64,000 nt of DNA from Pontibacter kalidii (GCF_026278245.1 NZ_CP111079.1:870501-934500); one strand, 5' to 3'; positions 1 to 9,166 are shown, numbered from the stretch's first letter. Made by a program: numbers and translations. The notes: a model not told the origin generated them from the sequence alone.

Positions 1-1
1 C

Positions 2-685
2 AACGAGCCTTCCGACACCATCCCGGTCCGGCTGAAGGCGCAGGTACAGGAGGTGGACCTAGAGCAGCTGTTTGCCGTGGCCGAGCAGATGGAGCTGGAT
101 ATGCTGGAGAGCCGGAACATCAAAGGCAAGGCTGACTGCAACGTGGCCGTTTTTACCAAACTCGACCAAGCCTTTGTTCCAAGTTTCGACCGCACGGTCG
201 CCTATGCCAGCACTACTTTCCGTGACATGGAACTGATCAATGTGAAACCCATACAGGAGGCGCTCGGCTTTATGCGGGAGGAGCGGACCGGGCACCTGTA
301 CTTTGAGGATGTGGCGGCAGATTTCGTGCTCTACAAAAACAAATTCGTGGCACCCGGTTTCAGCTTGAACAACAACCTGTCGGCCTTCGACCTGCGGGGA
401 TCCTATACCATGAAAGGTAGCGCGCGCCTAAGTCTAGACGTGAATGTGTTCAATATTCTGTTCGGGAATAACGAGCGCCGCATAGGGCAGATACAGGAAG
501 ACTCGCTATCCCTGAACAGCAGCCAGAACAAGCAGCACCTGTTGCTAGTGCGCGAGGAGGAAAAGTATAAGGTGAAGCTGAGCAACAGCAAAGAAAGAGA
601 AGATATCTCGCAGGTGCTCTGCGATGAGTTCATGGATGTGCTACAGCACTACCAGATCGATACCGCCTTCACCGAAATCCAATAG
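2..685 (+). CDS. AsmA-like C-terminal region protein (5' end outside window)
   Basis: The reading frame is open from base 2, so the gene enters from the left; the GTG at 53 is internal. The 227 visible residues look like the AsmA-like C-terminal region: a hydrophilic beta-rich stretch with 'VKPIQEALGFMREERTGHLYF', then short strands such as 'FSLNNNLSAFDLRG' and 'KGSARLSLDVNVF'. AsmA-family proteins of the Bacteroidota envelope are large, have one N-terminal membrane anchor and span the periplasm, with proposed roles in outer-membrane lipid or protein homeostasis. The N-terminal anchor is not visible here. The protein ends in a charged helix. Family assignment is from sequence pattern only. 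Confidence 0.6.
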   Translation, partial: NEPSDTIPVRLKAQVQEVDLEQLFAVAEQMELDMLESRNIKGKADCNVAVFTKLDQAFVPSFDRTVAYASTTFRDMELINVKPIQEALGFMREERTGHLYFEDVAADFVLYKNKFVAPGFSLNNNLSAFDLRGSYTMKGSARLSLDVNVFNILFGNNERRIGQIQEDSLSLNSSQNKQHLLLVREEEKYKVKLSNSKEREDISQVLCDEFMDVLQHYQIDTAFTEIQ

Positions 686-872
686 CTATCCATACTTTCC
701 AGTAGCCCCAGCCGCCGGATAACAGCACAATTTACTGCCCCCGCCCAATTCCTTTGCGGATTGTCGTTTACTAACCTAATGCTTCATATATACGTTTATT
801 GTGTTGTGTAATTATTTGGCTTACAGCGGGTTATTTGTCCTGCTGTGGCCCTGGTTTAACAAACGATAAACT

Positions 873-1298
873 ATGGAAAGATTTTTAGGAAATTACAGCC
901 CGCAGCTCTACGCCTTGCTGCGTATTGTTGCCGGCCTGCTGTTTGCCATGCACGGCACGCAGAAGCTTTTTGGATGGCCCGGAGACGGCGAAACCGTGGA
1001 ACTGGCGTCGCTGATGGGGCTGGCGGGCATCATTGAGCTGGTGGGCGGCCTCCTGATCGCCTTCGGCTTTCTGACCAGCTGGGCTGCCTTTATTGCCAGC
1101 GGCGAGATGGCAGTAGCTTATTTTATGGCCCATGTTCCACAGGGCCCATGGCCTATCCTGAACCAGGGCGAGTTGGCCCTGCTGTACGCTTTCCTGTTCC
1201 TCTACATGGCCGCACGGGGCTCCGGTATCTGGAGCGTGGATGCTGCCAGGCATACGGGCGTACGGGCCGGCACTGAAACTCACCACCGGGTGATATGA
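873..1298 (+). CDS. DoxX family membrane protein
   Basis: This 141-residue protein is mostly hydrophobic, with four predicted membrane helices (about residues 10-30, 48-70, 72-92 and 103-120). It has the DoxX hallmarks: 'LLRIVAGLLFAMHGTQKLFGW' near the N terminus, 'GIIELVGGLLIAFGF' in the second helix and a Gly/Pro-rich loop before the last one. DoxX proteins are small inner-membrane proteins, some tied to thiosulfate:quinone oxidoreductase or oxidative stress; substrate is usually unknown. The next gene downstream is the oxidative-repair enzyme MsrB, which fits a redox theme but proves no operon. Confidence 0.88.
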   Translation: MERFLGNYSPQLYALLRIVAGLLFAMHGTQKLFGWPGDGETVELASLMGLAGIIELVGGLLIAFGFLTSWAAFIASGEMAVAYFMAHVPQGPWPILNQGELALLYAFLFLYMAARGSGIWSVDAARHTGVRAGTETHHRVI

Positions 1299-1384
1299 TA
1301 GCAAGCTGCAAAGAAGGTGCGGTAAAGAACACCGGGGCGGAATTATGTTCTTAGCAATAGGCTAAGTGCGTAAGCTTAGAGAAA

Positions 1385-1831
1385 ATGCTACGCTGGAAAG
1401 ACATCATTTACTATGCTAAATACAGCAATCCGGAACCTGCCAGTAGGGTAGAAAAAACGGAGGAGGAGTGGAAACAGCTGCTGAAGCCGGCACAGTACCG
1501 TGTGCTGCGGGAAAAGGGAACCGAGCCTCCTTACCGAAATGCCTACTGCCGGTCGTATGAACCCGGCAAGTATACCTGTGCCGGGTGCGGAAGCCTTTTG
1601 TTTAACTCCACCGAAAAGTACCATGCCATTTCCGGCTGGCCTAGTTTTACTCAACCCGCCAAAAGGGGCGCCGTCAGGTATGCCTTCGACAGCAGCCATC
1701 ATATGGAGCGGATAGAGGCGCTGTGCAATGTATGCGGTGGCCACTTAGGGCATGTGTTTCCGGATGGCCCGGAGCCAGCGGGCCTGCGTTACTGCATCAA
1801 CTCGGAAAGCTTGCATAGAATGGCCAAATAA
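1385..1831 (+). CDS. msrB: Peptide-methionine (R)-S-oxide reductase MsrB
   Basis: MsrB reduces the R epimer of methionine sulfoxide in proteins, using thioredoxin. The 148-residue protein carries the complete signature: zinc-binding CxxC pairs in 'YTCAGCG' and 'LCNVCGGHLGHVF', the 'HAISGWPSF' loop, and the catalytic cysteine in 'RYCINSESL' near the C terminus. Length is normal for a single-domain cytosolic MsrB and there is no signal peptide. The start at 1385 follows a short AT-rich leader. It stands 87 bases after doxX on the same strand. Confidence 0.95.
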   Translation: MLRWKDIIYYAKYSNPEPASRVEKTEEEWKQLLKPAQYRVLREKGTEPPYRNAYCRSYEPGKYTCAGCGSLLFNSTEKYHAISGWPSFTQPAKRGAVRYAFDSSHHMERIEALCNVCGGHLGHVFPDGPEPAGLRYCINSESLHRMAK

Positions 1832-1932
1832 TAGGTTGTTTACTAATAATATTAGTATTATGGGTTGTAATAACTTTAAAATGGAAACATGATGTTCTGT
1901 TTTGCGTAAAATATTAGCAAAAACAGAAAAGT

Positions 1933-2301
1933 ATGAAGCTGAAAATAGATGAAAAACCATTTCTACCGGAAGGCCGGCACGTGGTGAAAATAACGGAAGT
2001 AGAAGAAGGTAGAAGCGAAAACAAAGATATTCCGTTCATTAACTGCCGAATGGAAAATGAGGATGGTTTTGTGAACCAGCGCTTTTACCTGAGCGAGCCA
2101 GGCCAACCGATACTGGCTTCTTTCCTCAAAGCAATAGGCATCCATAAACAGGAGGTAGACTCGAAGGAACTGAAAGGGAAATCCCTCTCTATTGAAGTAG
2201 AAGAACGCAACTATGAAGATGCCGATGGCAAAGAAAAAACCATCAAGCAAGCGACGCATTTTGAAGCAGTAGGCAAAGCCGATACATCCAACAGGATATA
2301 A
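1933..2301 (+). CDS. Small phage-like DUF669-type (single-strand-DNA-binding-like) protein
   Basis: This 122-residue soluble protein has the layout of DUF669-type phage proteins, which sit in phage replication modules and are thought to resemble single-strand DNA-binding proteins: an N-terminal 'FLPEGRHVVKITEVEEG' strand pair, a middle 'FYLSEPGQPILASFLKAIGI' segment and a 'LKGKSLSIEVEERNYEDADG' strand pair. No other replication or phage genes surround it, so it is an orphan, and a cellular role is possible. It is followed by a strong Rho-independent terminator and is therefore probably transcribed alone. Family assignment is tentative. Confidence 0.5.
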   Translation: MKLKIDEKPFLPEGRHVVKITEVEEGRSENKDIPFINCRMENEDGFVNQRFYLSEPGQPILASFLKAIGIHKQEVDSKELKGKSLSIEVEERNYEDADGKEKTIKQATHFEAVGKADTSNRI

Positions 2302-2320
2302 TGCCTGCATCACTAAACAG

Positions 2321-2346
2321 AAAAGGAGCCTGGCGCTCCTTTTTTG
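2321..2346 (+). terminator. Rho-independent terminator after the DUF669-like gene
   Basis: A stem AGGAGC/GCTCCT with a CTGGC loop is followed immediately by a T run, 20 bases after the stop codon at 2299-2301. Confidence 0.8.
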
Positions 2347-2427
2347 CTTTCATGCCTTGTTTCAGGCGCATAATTAGGGCACTATGCCGTATGATAGGTA
2401 GGTATTCCTTATTTTTCAGGTGATGCG

Positions 2428-3123
2428 ATGGCAACAGCAAGAGACAGCTATAAAACAGGTAGGTTAACCACAAAGCCAGGAGTAGCCGCCGCCGGTAGCG
2501 GTAAAAAGCAGGCAGGAGTGCAGCGACTCGACTTAGACAGCCACAAGGATGGCTTTATCTATCTTCCAAAAGGGTATGACAGCAGCAGGCCAGCGGCGCT
2601 GGCTGTCATGCTGCATGGTGCCGGCGCTCATGCAGAGCAGGGCCTGTCTCTGCTTCGGAACCATGCCGATGCCAACAACCTCATACTTGTGGCACCGGCC
2701 TCCAGGTCCTACTCCTGGGACATCATCGCCGGCAGAGCCTTCGGGCCGGATGTCGTGCTGATTGATCAGGCCTTGGCGCTGGTTTTCCGAAACTACGTTA
2801 TTGATCCGGCACGCGTAGCTATTGGCGGCTTCTCTGACGGCGCTTCCTATGCCTTGTCCCTGGGCCTGACCAATGGCGACCTGTTCAGTCACATCCTTGC
2901 TTTCTCCCCCGGTTTTGCACATACAGTAGAGAAAAACGGGAAGCCCGAGGTGTTCATCTCGCATGGTGTTGATGACCCTGTATTGCCTATTGACCCTTGT
3001 GGCAGGCGTATTGTGCCGCAACTCCGGCGGGAGGGAATCGAGGTAAACTACACGGAGTTTGATGGAAAGCACGAGATACCGGGCTTCATTTCTGAAAAGG
3101 CGGTGACGTGGTTTCTCGCTTAA
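2428..3123 (+). CDS. Alpha/beta hydrolase, phospholipase/carboxylesterase type
   Basis: This 231-residue protein fits the predicted-esterase (phospholipase/carboxylesterase) branch of alpha/beta hydrolases. The oxyanion strand 'VMLHGAGAHAEQG' is at about residues 59-71, the nucleophile elbow is 'GGFSDGAS' (about 137), the acid is the Asp in 'HGVDDPVLPID' (about 190) and the base is the His in 'FDGKHEIPG' (about 213). An unusual 30-residue basic, Ala/Gly-rich N-terminal extension precedes the catalytic core and is not a clear signal peptide. The substrate cannot be read from sequence. Codon use matches its GC-rich neighbours. Confidence 0.8.
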   Translation: MATARDSYKTGRLTTKPGVAAAGSGKKQAGVQRLDLDSHKDGFIYLPKGYDSSRPAALAVMLHGAGAHAEQGLSLLRNHADANNLILVAPASRSYSWDIIAGRAFGPDVVLIDQALALVFRNYVIDPARVAIGGFSDGASYALSLGLTNGDLFSHILAFSPGFAHTVEKNGKPEVFISHGVDDPVLPIDPCGRRIVPQLRREGIEVNYTEFDGKHEIPGFISEKAVTWFLA

Positions 3124-3202
3124 AAGTATATGTATAATAGGTGAGCTGTAATTAGGTTTGGATAAGGTGTATAGCCGTTATCCGGGGTAAGGAGGAAGTA
3201 AG

Positions 3203-3547
3203 ATGTCTGCTGATCGAAATAACTTTAGCTTCTACAAAGAGGCGCATGGCACCTGGTACATCGACCTGCCGGATTATCCGGGGCCGAAGGGAGACCTGGC
3301 GATGGTGGCCGGGGCCGATGATATGCTCGACTACCTGGCCAGGGGCGGCAAAAGGGTGGAGGTGGAGATGAGCGAGCAGCCGTTTGCGGGCGCGCTTATC
3401 CTGGAACTGGTCAGAATGGGGGAGCCAGGGGGAGGAGCATACTACAAGCCTGTGAATCACAGCATCCAGTCTGTCTGGCTTTGTGATGTGACGCTGTTTG
3501 CGCTGCAGAAGTTTCCGGAAATGATCTACTTTCGAGCGATAGAATAG
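3203..3547 (+). CDS. Conserved hypothetical protein, DUF6717-like
   Basis: A 114-residue soluble protein with 'YKEAHGTWYIDLPDYPG', 'VAGADDMLDYLARGG' and a C-terminal 'VWLCDVTLFALQKFPEMIYF' helix, matching my recollection of the DUF6717 family. No catalytic motif is evident and the function is unknown. It has a good Shine-Dalgarno sequence (AAGGAGG, 3189-3195), rare in this window, which fixes the ATG at 3203. It converges with the hydrolase gene on the opposite strand. Confidence 0.6.
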   Translation: MSADRNNFSFYKEAHGTWYIDLPDYPGPKGDLAMVAGADDMLDYLARGGKRVEVEMSEQPFAGALILELVRMGEPGGGAYYKPVNHSIQSVWLCDVTLFALQKFPEMIYFRAIE

Positions 3548-3554
3548 CTCTCCC

Positions 3555-3584
3555 TTTGCCCCAGCAGCGCGAAGTAGGGGCAAA
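3555..3584. terminator. Possible shared hairpin between convergent genes
   Basis: TTTGCCCC pairs with GGGGCAAA across a 14-base loop in the 40-base space between two converging genes. There is no clean T run on either strand, so its terminator role is uncertain. Confidence 0.4.
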
Positions 3585-3587
3585 AGC

Positions 3588-4430
3588 CTACTCCACCTCC
3601 TTTAGCACCCTGGCTAGTTCCCGCCTGAATTCGGAGTTCTCGTTCATACCGTTATGTCCCTGCCCCTGCAGCAAGATCACTTGATCGGTGGGCTTGAGGT
3701 GGGGTCTCAGTTTCTCGGAAGAGCCGTGGTAAATGATCTCATCCCGATCGCCATGGAAGAGCACGACAGGCGCTGTCACTTTCTCCACGAACCGGAACGT
3801 CTCTAATCTATACTTTAGCAGAAACGTGGGCACAAAAGGGTAGAGGCTTTGCATCAGGTCGGGGAGACTGTAGTAAGGTGCCTGCAGTATAAGCAGCCTG
3901 GGACTATTGGTAGCGGCCACCCTGGCTGCTGCCGCCGTACCTATGGAGTACCCGATCACGATTATCTGCTTCTCTTCATACCTTGCTTTCAGGTGATCAT
4001 AGGCTGCCTGCACATCGCCGTAAAACTGTTCCTCGCTGCTGATCCTGCCCTCGCTTTTGCCGTAGCCGCGGTAGTCGAGCACAAAAATATCGTAGTGGAG
4101 GGCGGTATACGTTTGGGCAACCCAACCCCAGGAGGCCACAGAGCCTGCGTTGCCGTGGAGGTAAAACACCAGCCCCTTCGGCTCCTGTGCCCGGAAAAGC
4201 AGTCCATGCAGCCGGGTGCCGTCCTCGGCTGTCACGAATATTTCCTCAAAGTCCTCTTCAAACCGGAAGGCGTAATTGTCGGGCAGCTTCTCGGGAAAGA
4301 AGATTAGGCGCTCCTGTTGAAAAGATAATATGCCCATGAGTAGCAGGTATAGCGTGGCAAGTATAAGTCCCGTTCTGAATAAAGTTTTAAGCAAGGCAGC
4401 AGTATTGGCAACATCAACTTTAAGTAGCAT
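3588..4430 (-). CDS. Membrane-anchored alpha/beta hydrolase (serine peptidase S33 / BEM46-like)
   Basis: This 280-residue protein has one N-terminal membrane helix (about residues 18-38) followed by an alpha/beta hydrolase fold. Visible motifs are 'VFYLHGNAGSVASW' (oxyanion strand), 'YRGYGKSEG', the nucleophile elbow 'VIGYSIGTAAA', the acid in 'LFHGDRDEIIYH' and the catalytic His in 'GQGHNGM'. These are typical of BEM46/YfhR-like hydrolases, usually of unknown substrate. The N-terminal anchor suggests the active domain is held at the inner membrane. It is transcribed divergently from the GH172-like gene. Confidence 0.82.
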   Translation of the reverse strand: MLLKVDVANTAALLKTLFRTGLILATLYLLLMGILSFQQERLIFFPEKLPDNYAFRFEEDFEEIFVTAEDGTRLHGLLFRAQEPKGLVFYLHGNAGSVASWGWVAQTYTALHYDIFVLDYRGYGKSEGRISSEEQFYGDVQAAYDHLKARYEEKQIIVIGYSIGTAAAARVAATNSPRLLILQAPYYSLPDLMQSLYPFVPTFLLKYRLETFRFVEKVTAPVVLFHGDRDEIIYHGSSEKLRPHLKPTDQVILLQGQGHNGMNENSEFRRELARVLKEVE

Positions 4431-4512
4431 ACGTAATTAATTGTGGAAAAATATAGTAGAAGTAGTGCCCCTGCCTGCCATCAGTTAGAGAGGAGCATAA
4501 GAAGAAATAGCT

Positions 4513-6579
4513 ATGAGAAAACTGCTACTACTTGTACTTGTCGTCTTACTGCTGGTCAGTTTTCCGCTCATGAGCCAGGGGAAAAAGATCAGCTATGCGG
4601 AGCTTGTGGGCAGGCTCACGGACCTGAAGGCGCTGGCGGTACCACCGGTTGAGGGCGAGCGCAGCGGCATGGAGTCGAGTTATGACAGGCGCACGAAGGT
4701 GGATGAAGCTACCGGCCGGTTCGTAGCGTGGGGCGCCAACGACGATGGGCTGAACCCGCAGTACATCCGGAAGGAAGGGGAGAACATGGTGCTGGCCGAG
4801 ATGGAGGGGCCGGGGGCTATTGTGCGCATGTGGTCTGCCAACCCGGCCAAGGGGCGCGTAAAGGTCTACATCGACGGGCAGCAGATACCGGTGCTCGACA
4901 TGCCCTTCATCCAATATTTTGACACAACGGCCATCCCTGCATTTGCGTATCCGCAGCTGGTGTACGAAACAGCTGCCCGGGGCTTCAATAACTACGTGCC
5001 CATCACTTATCAAAAATCCTGCAAAATAGTGGCTGAACCGGAGTGGGGTCAGTATTACCATTTCAACTACATCACCTTCCCGAAGGAGGTACAACCAGAA
5101 GCTTTCAATCCAAAGCTTTCCCCGGAGAGCCGGGCTGCCTTAGCCAAGGTCAACAGTTTTTTCAAAAACAAGATGGGAGAACTCCCTTATCCGGTGCAGG
5201 AGGCCGAGACTAGGGAAATAGCGGAAAAAATAGCGCCTGGCGAAACCAAAACTATAACCCTTAAGGGCAGGAAAGCGATTTATGCTCTCAAAGCTAATTT
5301 AAATACTGCGGATGAAAAGCGGCTGGAGGAGGCCATGCGCAAGCTGATCCTGCAGATCCGGTGGGACAATGAAAAGGAGCCTGCCGTCTGGTCCCCGATC
5401 GGCGATTTCTTTGGTTCTGCCCCGGGCTACAACCTCTACCGTACCTTGCCCATGGGCATGACGAAGGAAAATATGTACAGCTACTGGTATATGCCTTTTG
5501 AGCAGTCGGCAACGATAACGTTGATAAACCACTTTGACCAGCCTGTTGACCTGAACTTGACCGTAGGCCTGGAAAACCTGAGCAGTAAGGAAAAGAACCC
5601 GAGCCGCTTCCATGCCAAATGGCACCGTAACCTGGAAGCCATAGCGGACACCGCCCGCTGGCCCGACTGGACGGTCCTGGAAACCGAGGGTAAAGGGCGT
5701 TTCCTGGGTATGTCGCTGATGGTCTGGAATCCGAAAGGCGGCTCCTGTCGGCAGTATGGCGGCGATGGCTACTTCTGGTGGGGCGAGGGCGATGAGAAGT
5801 TCTTTGTGGATGACGAGACATTTCCCTCTACTTTTGGTACCGGCACCGAGGATTATTTCGGCTATGCCTGGTGCATGCCCAATTACTTTACCCACGCTTA
5901 TCACAGCCAGAGCCATACAGAGGAAAACATGGGCTACCAGTCCCTGAACCGCTGGCAGGTTATTGATAACGTGCCATTTCAGAAGTCTTTCAAGGCCTAT
6001 CTGGAGAAGTATTTCCCTGATAAGTGGCCGACACAGTATGCGGTCACTACCTACTGGTACCTCAACCCAGGTGGGAAGGACCCTATCGGGCCAACCCCTG
6101 CGGCGGAACTTTATGGTTTTGAAATCCCCTACCAGGTATACCGCGAGCCGGGCGTGATCGAAGGGGAGGATCTGAAGGTGGAGAATAACACAGGTGGATG
6201 GGCCAACTCCGACGAGTTTGCTCATGAAAAAATGTTCGACCAGATAAGCGGGCACAAGCTATTGCTCTGGCATGGGGAGCCCCAAAAAGAAAACAAACTC
6301 ACCACGAGCTTTCAGGTGGATAAGCCGGGCAAATACAGGGTACGGGCGCACGTGGCCCGGAATCCGGAAGGCGGCAAGTTCCGGTTGGCGCTCAACGGGC
6401 AGCAAGTGCAACAGGAGCTAAACCTCAAAAGTGAGGTAACCCCTGCTGAAGCCAGCGTGGTGGAACTGGGTACCTTTGAGTTGAAGCCGGGAAAACAGGT
6501 GCTGGAATTCAGATGGCTGCCGGCAGAGGGGTTCGGCCAAAAGCTGATGATCGATTACTTAGACCTGGAACCCATTTAA
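4513..6579 (+). CDS. Secreted DUF2961 (glycoside hydrolase family 172-type) protein
   Basis: This 688-residue protein begins with a hydrophobic signal peptide (about residues 1-22). The main part fits DUF2961, now grouped as GH172, whose characterised members act on fructo- or arabinofuranosides. Seen here: 'GPGAIVRMWSANPAKGRVKVYIDG' with a following 'PFIQYFD', 'GFNNYVPITYQKSCKI', and the strongly conserved 'FPSTFGTGTEDYFGYAW' near residue 440. The C-terminal ~130 residues (from about 560) look like a beta-sandwich accessory domain. It is not next to a SusC/D pair, so the polysaccharide source is unknown. Substrate is inferred from family only. Confidence 0.82.
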   Translation: MRKLLLLVLVVLLLVSFPLMSQGKKISYAELVGRLTDLKALAVPPVEGERSGMESSYDRRTKVDEATGRFVAWGANDDGLNPQYIRKEGENMVLAEMEGPGAIVRMWSANPAKGRVKVYIDGQQIPVLDMPFIQYFDTTAIPAFAYPQLVYETAARGFNNYVPITYQKSCKIVAEPEWGQYYHFNYITFPKEVQPEAFNPKLSPESRAALAKVNSFFKNKMGELPYPVQEAETREIAEKIAPGETKTITLKGRKAIYALKANLNTADEKRLEEAMRKLILQIRWDNEKEPAVWSPIGDFFGSAPGYNLYRTLPMGMTKENMYSYWYMPFEQSATITLINHFDQPVDLNLTVGLENLSSKEKNPSRFHAKWHRNLEAIADTARWPDWTVLETEGKGRFLGMSLMVWNPKGGSCRQYGGDGYFWWGEGDEKFFVDDETFPSTFGTGTEDYFGYAWCMPNYFTHAYHSQSHTEENMGYQSLNRWQVIDNVPFQKSFKAYLEKYFPDKWPTQYAVTTYWYLNPGGKDPIGPTPAAELYGFEIPYQVYREPGVIEGEDLKVENNTGGWANSDEFAHEKMFDQISGHKLLLWHGEPQKENKLTTSFQVDKPGKYRVRAHVARNPEGGKFRLALNGQQVQQELNLKSEVTPAEASVVELGTFELKPGKQVLEFRWLPAEGFGQKLMIDYLDLEPI

Positions 6580-6709
6580 GGCATCGCCCTTGTTGAAATA
6601 GCGAAGCTGTTCAGTAGCCTTGCTCCTGTGCCTTCTGAAGCAGTGTTCAGCATTACAAAAGAAGCAGTCCTAGAAAGCTTTTTGAGATATCTCCGTTATA
6701 TAAATACCG

Positions 6710-6717
6710 TACATTTG
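6710..6717 (+). promoter_or_regulatory. Candidate Bacteroidota -7 element (TACATTTG)
   Basis: TACATTTG matches the Bacteroidota -7 consensus TAnnTTTG, about 110 bases upstream of the exporter operon start. A TTTG at 6681-6684 could be the -33 element, but the 25-base spacer is longer than the usual 19-21, so this is weak. Confidence 0.35.
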
Positions 6718-6827
6718 AGACATAATTTAAAAGGCGGGTGGGTATAGAAATCTATACTTGCGGGAGCCACTGTGTGACTCCCCAATACATACCTTGCTGT
6801 TGCGACCTCAGAACCCGGATTGCGCCC

Positions 6828-7910
6828 ATGAAGCCATACTTTGTTGTCACCCTGCTGCTGATTATACTTACCGCCTGCTCCGGGAAGCGGGAAAAAACGC
6901 AGCCAACTATAGCAGATATCACAGAATCGGTGTATGCCTCCGGGGTAGTAAAGAGCCGCAGCCAGTACCAGGTTTTCCCGACGGTGAGTGGTGTTATTCT
7001 GGATATTCCGGTGAACGAGGGAGATGTGGTGAAAAAAGGCGATCCGCTTTTCAGGCTCGACAACAAAGCAGCTCGCCTGAGCACCGAAAATGCCCGGATT
7101 GCCGCCGAGTACGCCCGTGTGAGCGCTAACTCCGAAAAACTGAACGAGCTGCGGGAAGCCATCGACCTGGCCCGGAGCAAGAAAGAGAATGACTCGTTGC
7201 TGCTGGTGCGGCAGCGCAACCTATGGGCAAACCGCATAGGGACGAAAGTACAACTGGAGCAGCGGGAGCTAAACTATAAAAACTCCGTTACAGCTTACAA
7301 ATCGGCCATACTTCGCTACAACGACCTCAAAAAGCAACTCAACTTCGCGGCCCGTCAATCAGAAAAAAACCTGCAGCTAAGCGAGACGATGTCGGAAGAT
7401 TACACGATCCGGAGCGAAACCGATGGAAAAGTATACAGCGTATTGAAGGAGGAAGGAGAACTGGTGACTCCGCAGACCCCGGTGGCGGTGGTGGGCAATG
7501 CCGATGAGTTCATACTGGAGTTGCAGGTCGATGAGTATGATATTGCCCGTGTAAAGCCGGGCCAGAAAGTGCTGCTTAACCTGGACAGCTACAAAGGACA
7601 GGTGTTTGAGGGCAAAGTATACAAGGTGAACCCGGCCATGAACGAGCGGACGCGCTCCTTTACCGTAGAAGCCAGCTTTGTTACTACACCTCCGGCCCTG
7701 TATCCGAACCTTACCACCGAAGCCAATATCCTCATCCAGACCAAAAAAGATGCGCTCCTTATCCCACGTGAATACCTGGTGGATGGGGCATTTGTGCTGA
7801 CGGAAAGCGAAGAAAAAGTACCTGTTAAGACAGGCTTGAAAGATTATCAGAAAGTGGAGATAGTGGAAGGCATCACGAAGGAAGACGTGCTACTCAAACC
7901 TGCCCGATGA
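6828..7910 (+). CDS. HlyD-type membrane fusion lipoprotein of an ABC exporter
   Basis: I start this gene at ATG 6828 because 'MKPYFVVTLLLIILTACSG' is a complete lipoprotein signal with the lipobox Cys; the upstream in-frame extension has no signal character. The 360-residue product has the first half of a barrel-sandwich hybrid ('GVILDIPVNEGDVVKKGDPLF'), a coiled coil (about residues 62-160), the second lipoyl half ('IRSETDGKVYSVLKEEGELVTPQ') and a beta-barrel domain ending near 'ALLIPREYL'. It bridges the inner-membrane permease to the outer envelope. Its stop overlaps the permease start (ATGA), showing translational coupling. Confidence 0.88.
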   Translation: MKPYFVVTLLLIILTACSGKREKTQPTIADITESVYASGVVKSRSQYQVFPTVSGVILDIPVNEGDVVKKGDPLFRLDNKAARLSTENARIAAEYARVSANSEKLNELREAIDLARSKKENDSLLLVRQRNLWANRIGTKVQLEQRELNYKNSVTAYKSAILRYNDLKKQLNFAARQSEKNLQLSETMSEDYTIRSETDGKVYSVLKEEGELVTPQTPVAVVGNADEFILELQVDEYDIARVKPGQKVLLNLDSYKGQVFEGKVYKVNPAMNERTRSFTVEASFVTTPPALYPNLTTEANILIQTKKDALLIPREYLVDGAFVLTESEEKVPVKTGLKDYQKVEIVEGITKEDVLLKPAR

Positions 7911-9166
7911 ACACCCGGCTCATATACGGCATAGCAAAATCGCTGCTGCTGGCCCGCTGGCGCCAGACGCTGGTGGCTGCCGTGGGGGTTGCGTTCAGTA
8001 TTGCCATGTTCATCACGCTGCTTGGCTTCATGAACGGCCTTAACGACCTGCTCGACGGCCTTATACTGAACCGTACCCCGCACGTGCGCCTCTACAACGA
8101 GATAAAACCAAGCGAAAACCAACCGGTAAATGCTGCGACCGAGTATAAACACTTCTACAACTTTATCAGCTCAGTTAAGTCCGGGATCTCGCGGCAGGAG
8201 ATCTACAACAGCGGCCCCATTCTGCAGGCTGTAAAAGACGATGCGCGGGTGCTGGGCGCAACGCCCAAGCTCACGGCCCAGGTGTTTTTTAACGAAGGCA
8301 CCATCGAGATCACCGGCACGATAAACGGGGTGGATGTGGAGGAAGAAAGCAGGCTGTTCAACTTCCGGGATTATGTGACTGCCGGGAATGCCATTGACGC
8401 CAAGAACGTAGCCAACAGCATTATACTTGGTAAAGGCCTGGCCGATATCCTGGTTGCTGATATCGGCGATGTGGTGCAGGTGACCACCATTCAGGGCGAA
8501 CGTATCCCGCTCAAGGTGGTGGGTTATTTCCAGTCCGGCATTCAGGAGATCGATAAAGTGCAGAGCTATGCCTCTATCAGCACGACCCAGAAGCTGCTGG
8601 GCAAACCCGCCAATTACATCACCGACATTCAGGTAAAGCTGCACGAACTGGACAGGGCGCCTGCCGTGGCAAAAGAGTATGAGCGGTTGTTTGACATCGA
8701 TGCAGAAGACATCCAGACGGCCAACGCGCAGTTTGAAACAGGCAGCAGCGTGCGCTCGATCATTTCTTACGCGGTAGGCATTGTGCTGCTTATCGTGGCG
8801 GGCTTTGGCATCTTCAATATCCTGAACATGATGATCTACGAGAAGATGGATTCGATCGCCATCCTGAAAGCCACCGGTTTTTCGGGCGCCGACGTGAACC
8901 GTATTTTCCTGCTGATAGCCTTAAGTATAGGCTTTTTCGGCGGGTTGGTGGGCTTGCTCTTCGGCTTTATTTTCTCTGTCATCATCGACAACATCCCGTT
9001 CGACACGGCCGCGCTGCCCACCATTAAGACGTACCCCATTAATTATAATCCGATGTTCTACTTTATAGGTGCTTCCTTCTCGCTGATCACCACCTACTTT
9101 GCCGGTTTCTTCCCGGCCCGAAAGGCAAGTAAAGTGGACCCGGTGGAGATCATAAGAGGGAAGTAA
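7907..9166 (+). CDS. FtsX/MacB-type ABC transporter permease
   Basis: This 419-residue inner-membrane protein has an N-terminal helix (about 17-40), a ~220-residue periplasmic core (MacB_PCD-like) and three C-terminal helices (about 288-310, 330-355 and 382-402), the FtsX layout. The conserved 'NILNMMIYEKMDSIAILKATGFS' and 'GFFPARKASKVDPVEIIRG' are visible. Permeases of this type do not move substrate through the membrane but transmit force to the periplasm (MacB, LolCDE). It overlaps the upstream adaptor gene by 4 bases and sits 268 bases before the ATPase gene, giving a MacA/MacB-like exporter of unknown substrate. Confidence 0.88.
   Translation: MNTRLIYGIAKSLLLARWRQTLVAAVGVAFSIAMFITLLGFMNGLNDLLDGLILNRTPHVRLYNEIKPSENQPVNAATEYKHFYNFISSVKSGISRQEIYNSGPILQAVKDDARVLGATPKLTAQVFFNEGTIEITGTINGVDVEEESRLFNFRDYVTAGNAIDAKNVANSIILGKGLADILVADIGDVVQVTTIQGERIPLKVVGYFQSGIQEIDKVQSYASISTTQKLLGKPANYITDIQVKLHELDRAPAVAKEYERLFDIDAEDIQTANAQFETGSSVRSIISYAVGIVLLIVAGFGIFNILNMMIYEKMDSIAILKATGFSGADVNRIFLLIALSIGFFGGLVGLLFGFIFSVIIDNIPFDTAALPTIKTYPINYNPMFYFIGASFSLITTYFAGFFPARKASKVDPVEIIRGK

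Noticed and set aside
885..1304. Long minus-strand ORF opposite doxX and similar antisense ORFs
   Set aside because: Shadows of GC-rich genes; the plus-strand frame has the recognised family motifs.
6738..6827. 30-codon N-terminal extension of the HlyD-type adaptor
   Set aside because: The lipoprotein signal begins at ATG 6828; the extension is Cys-rich without signal character and unlike adaptor proteins.
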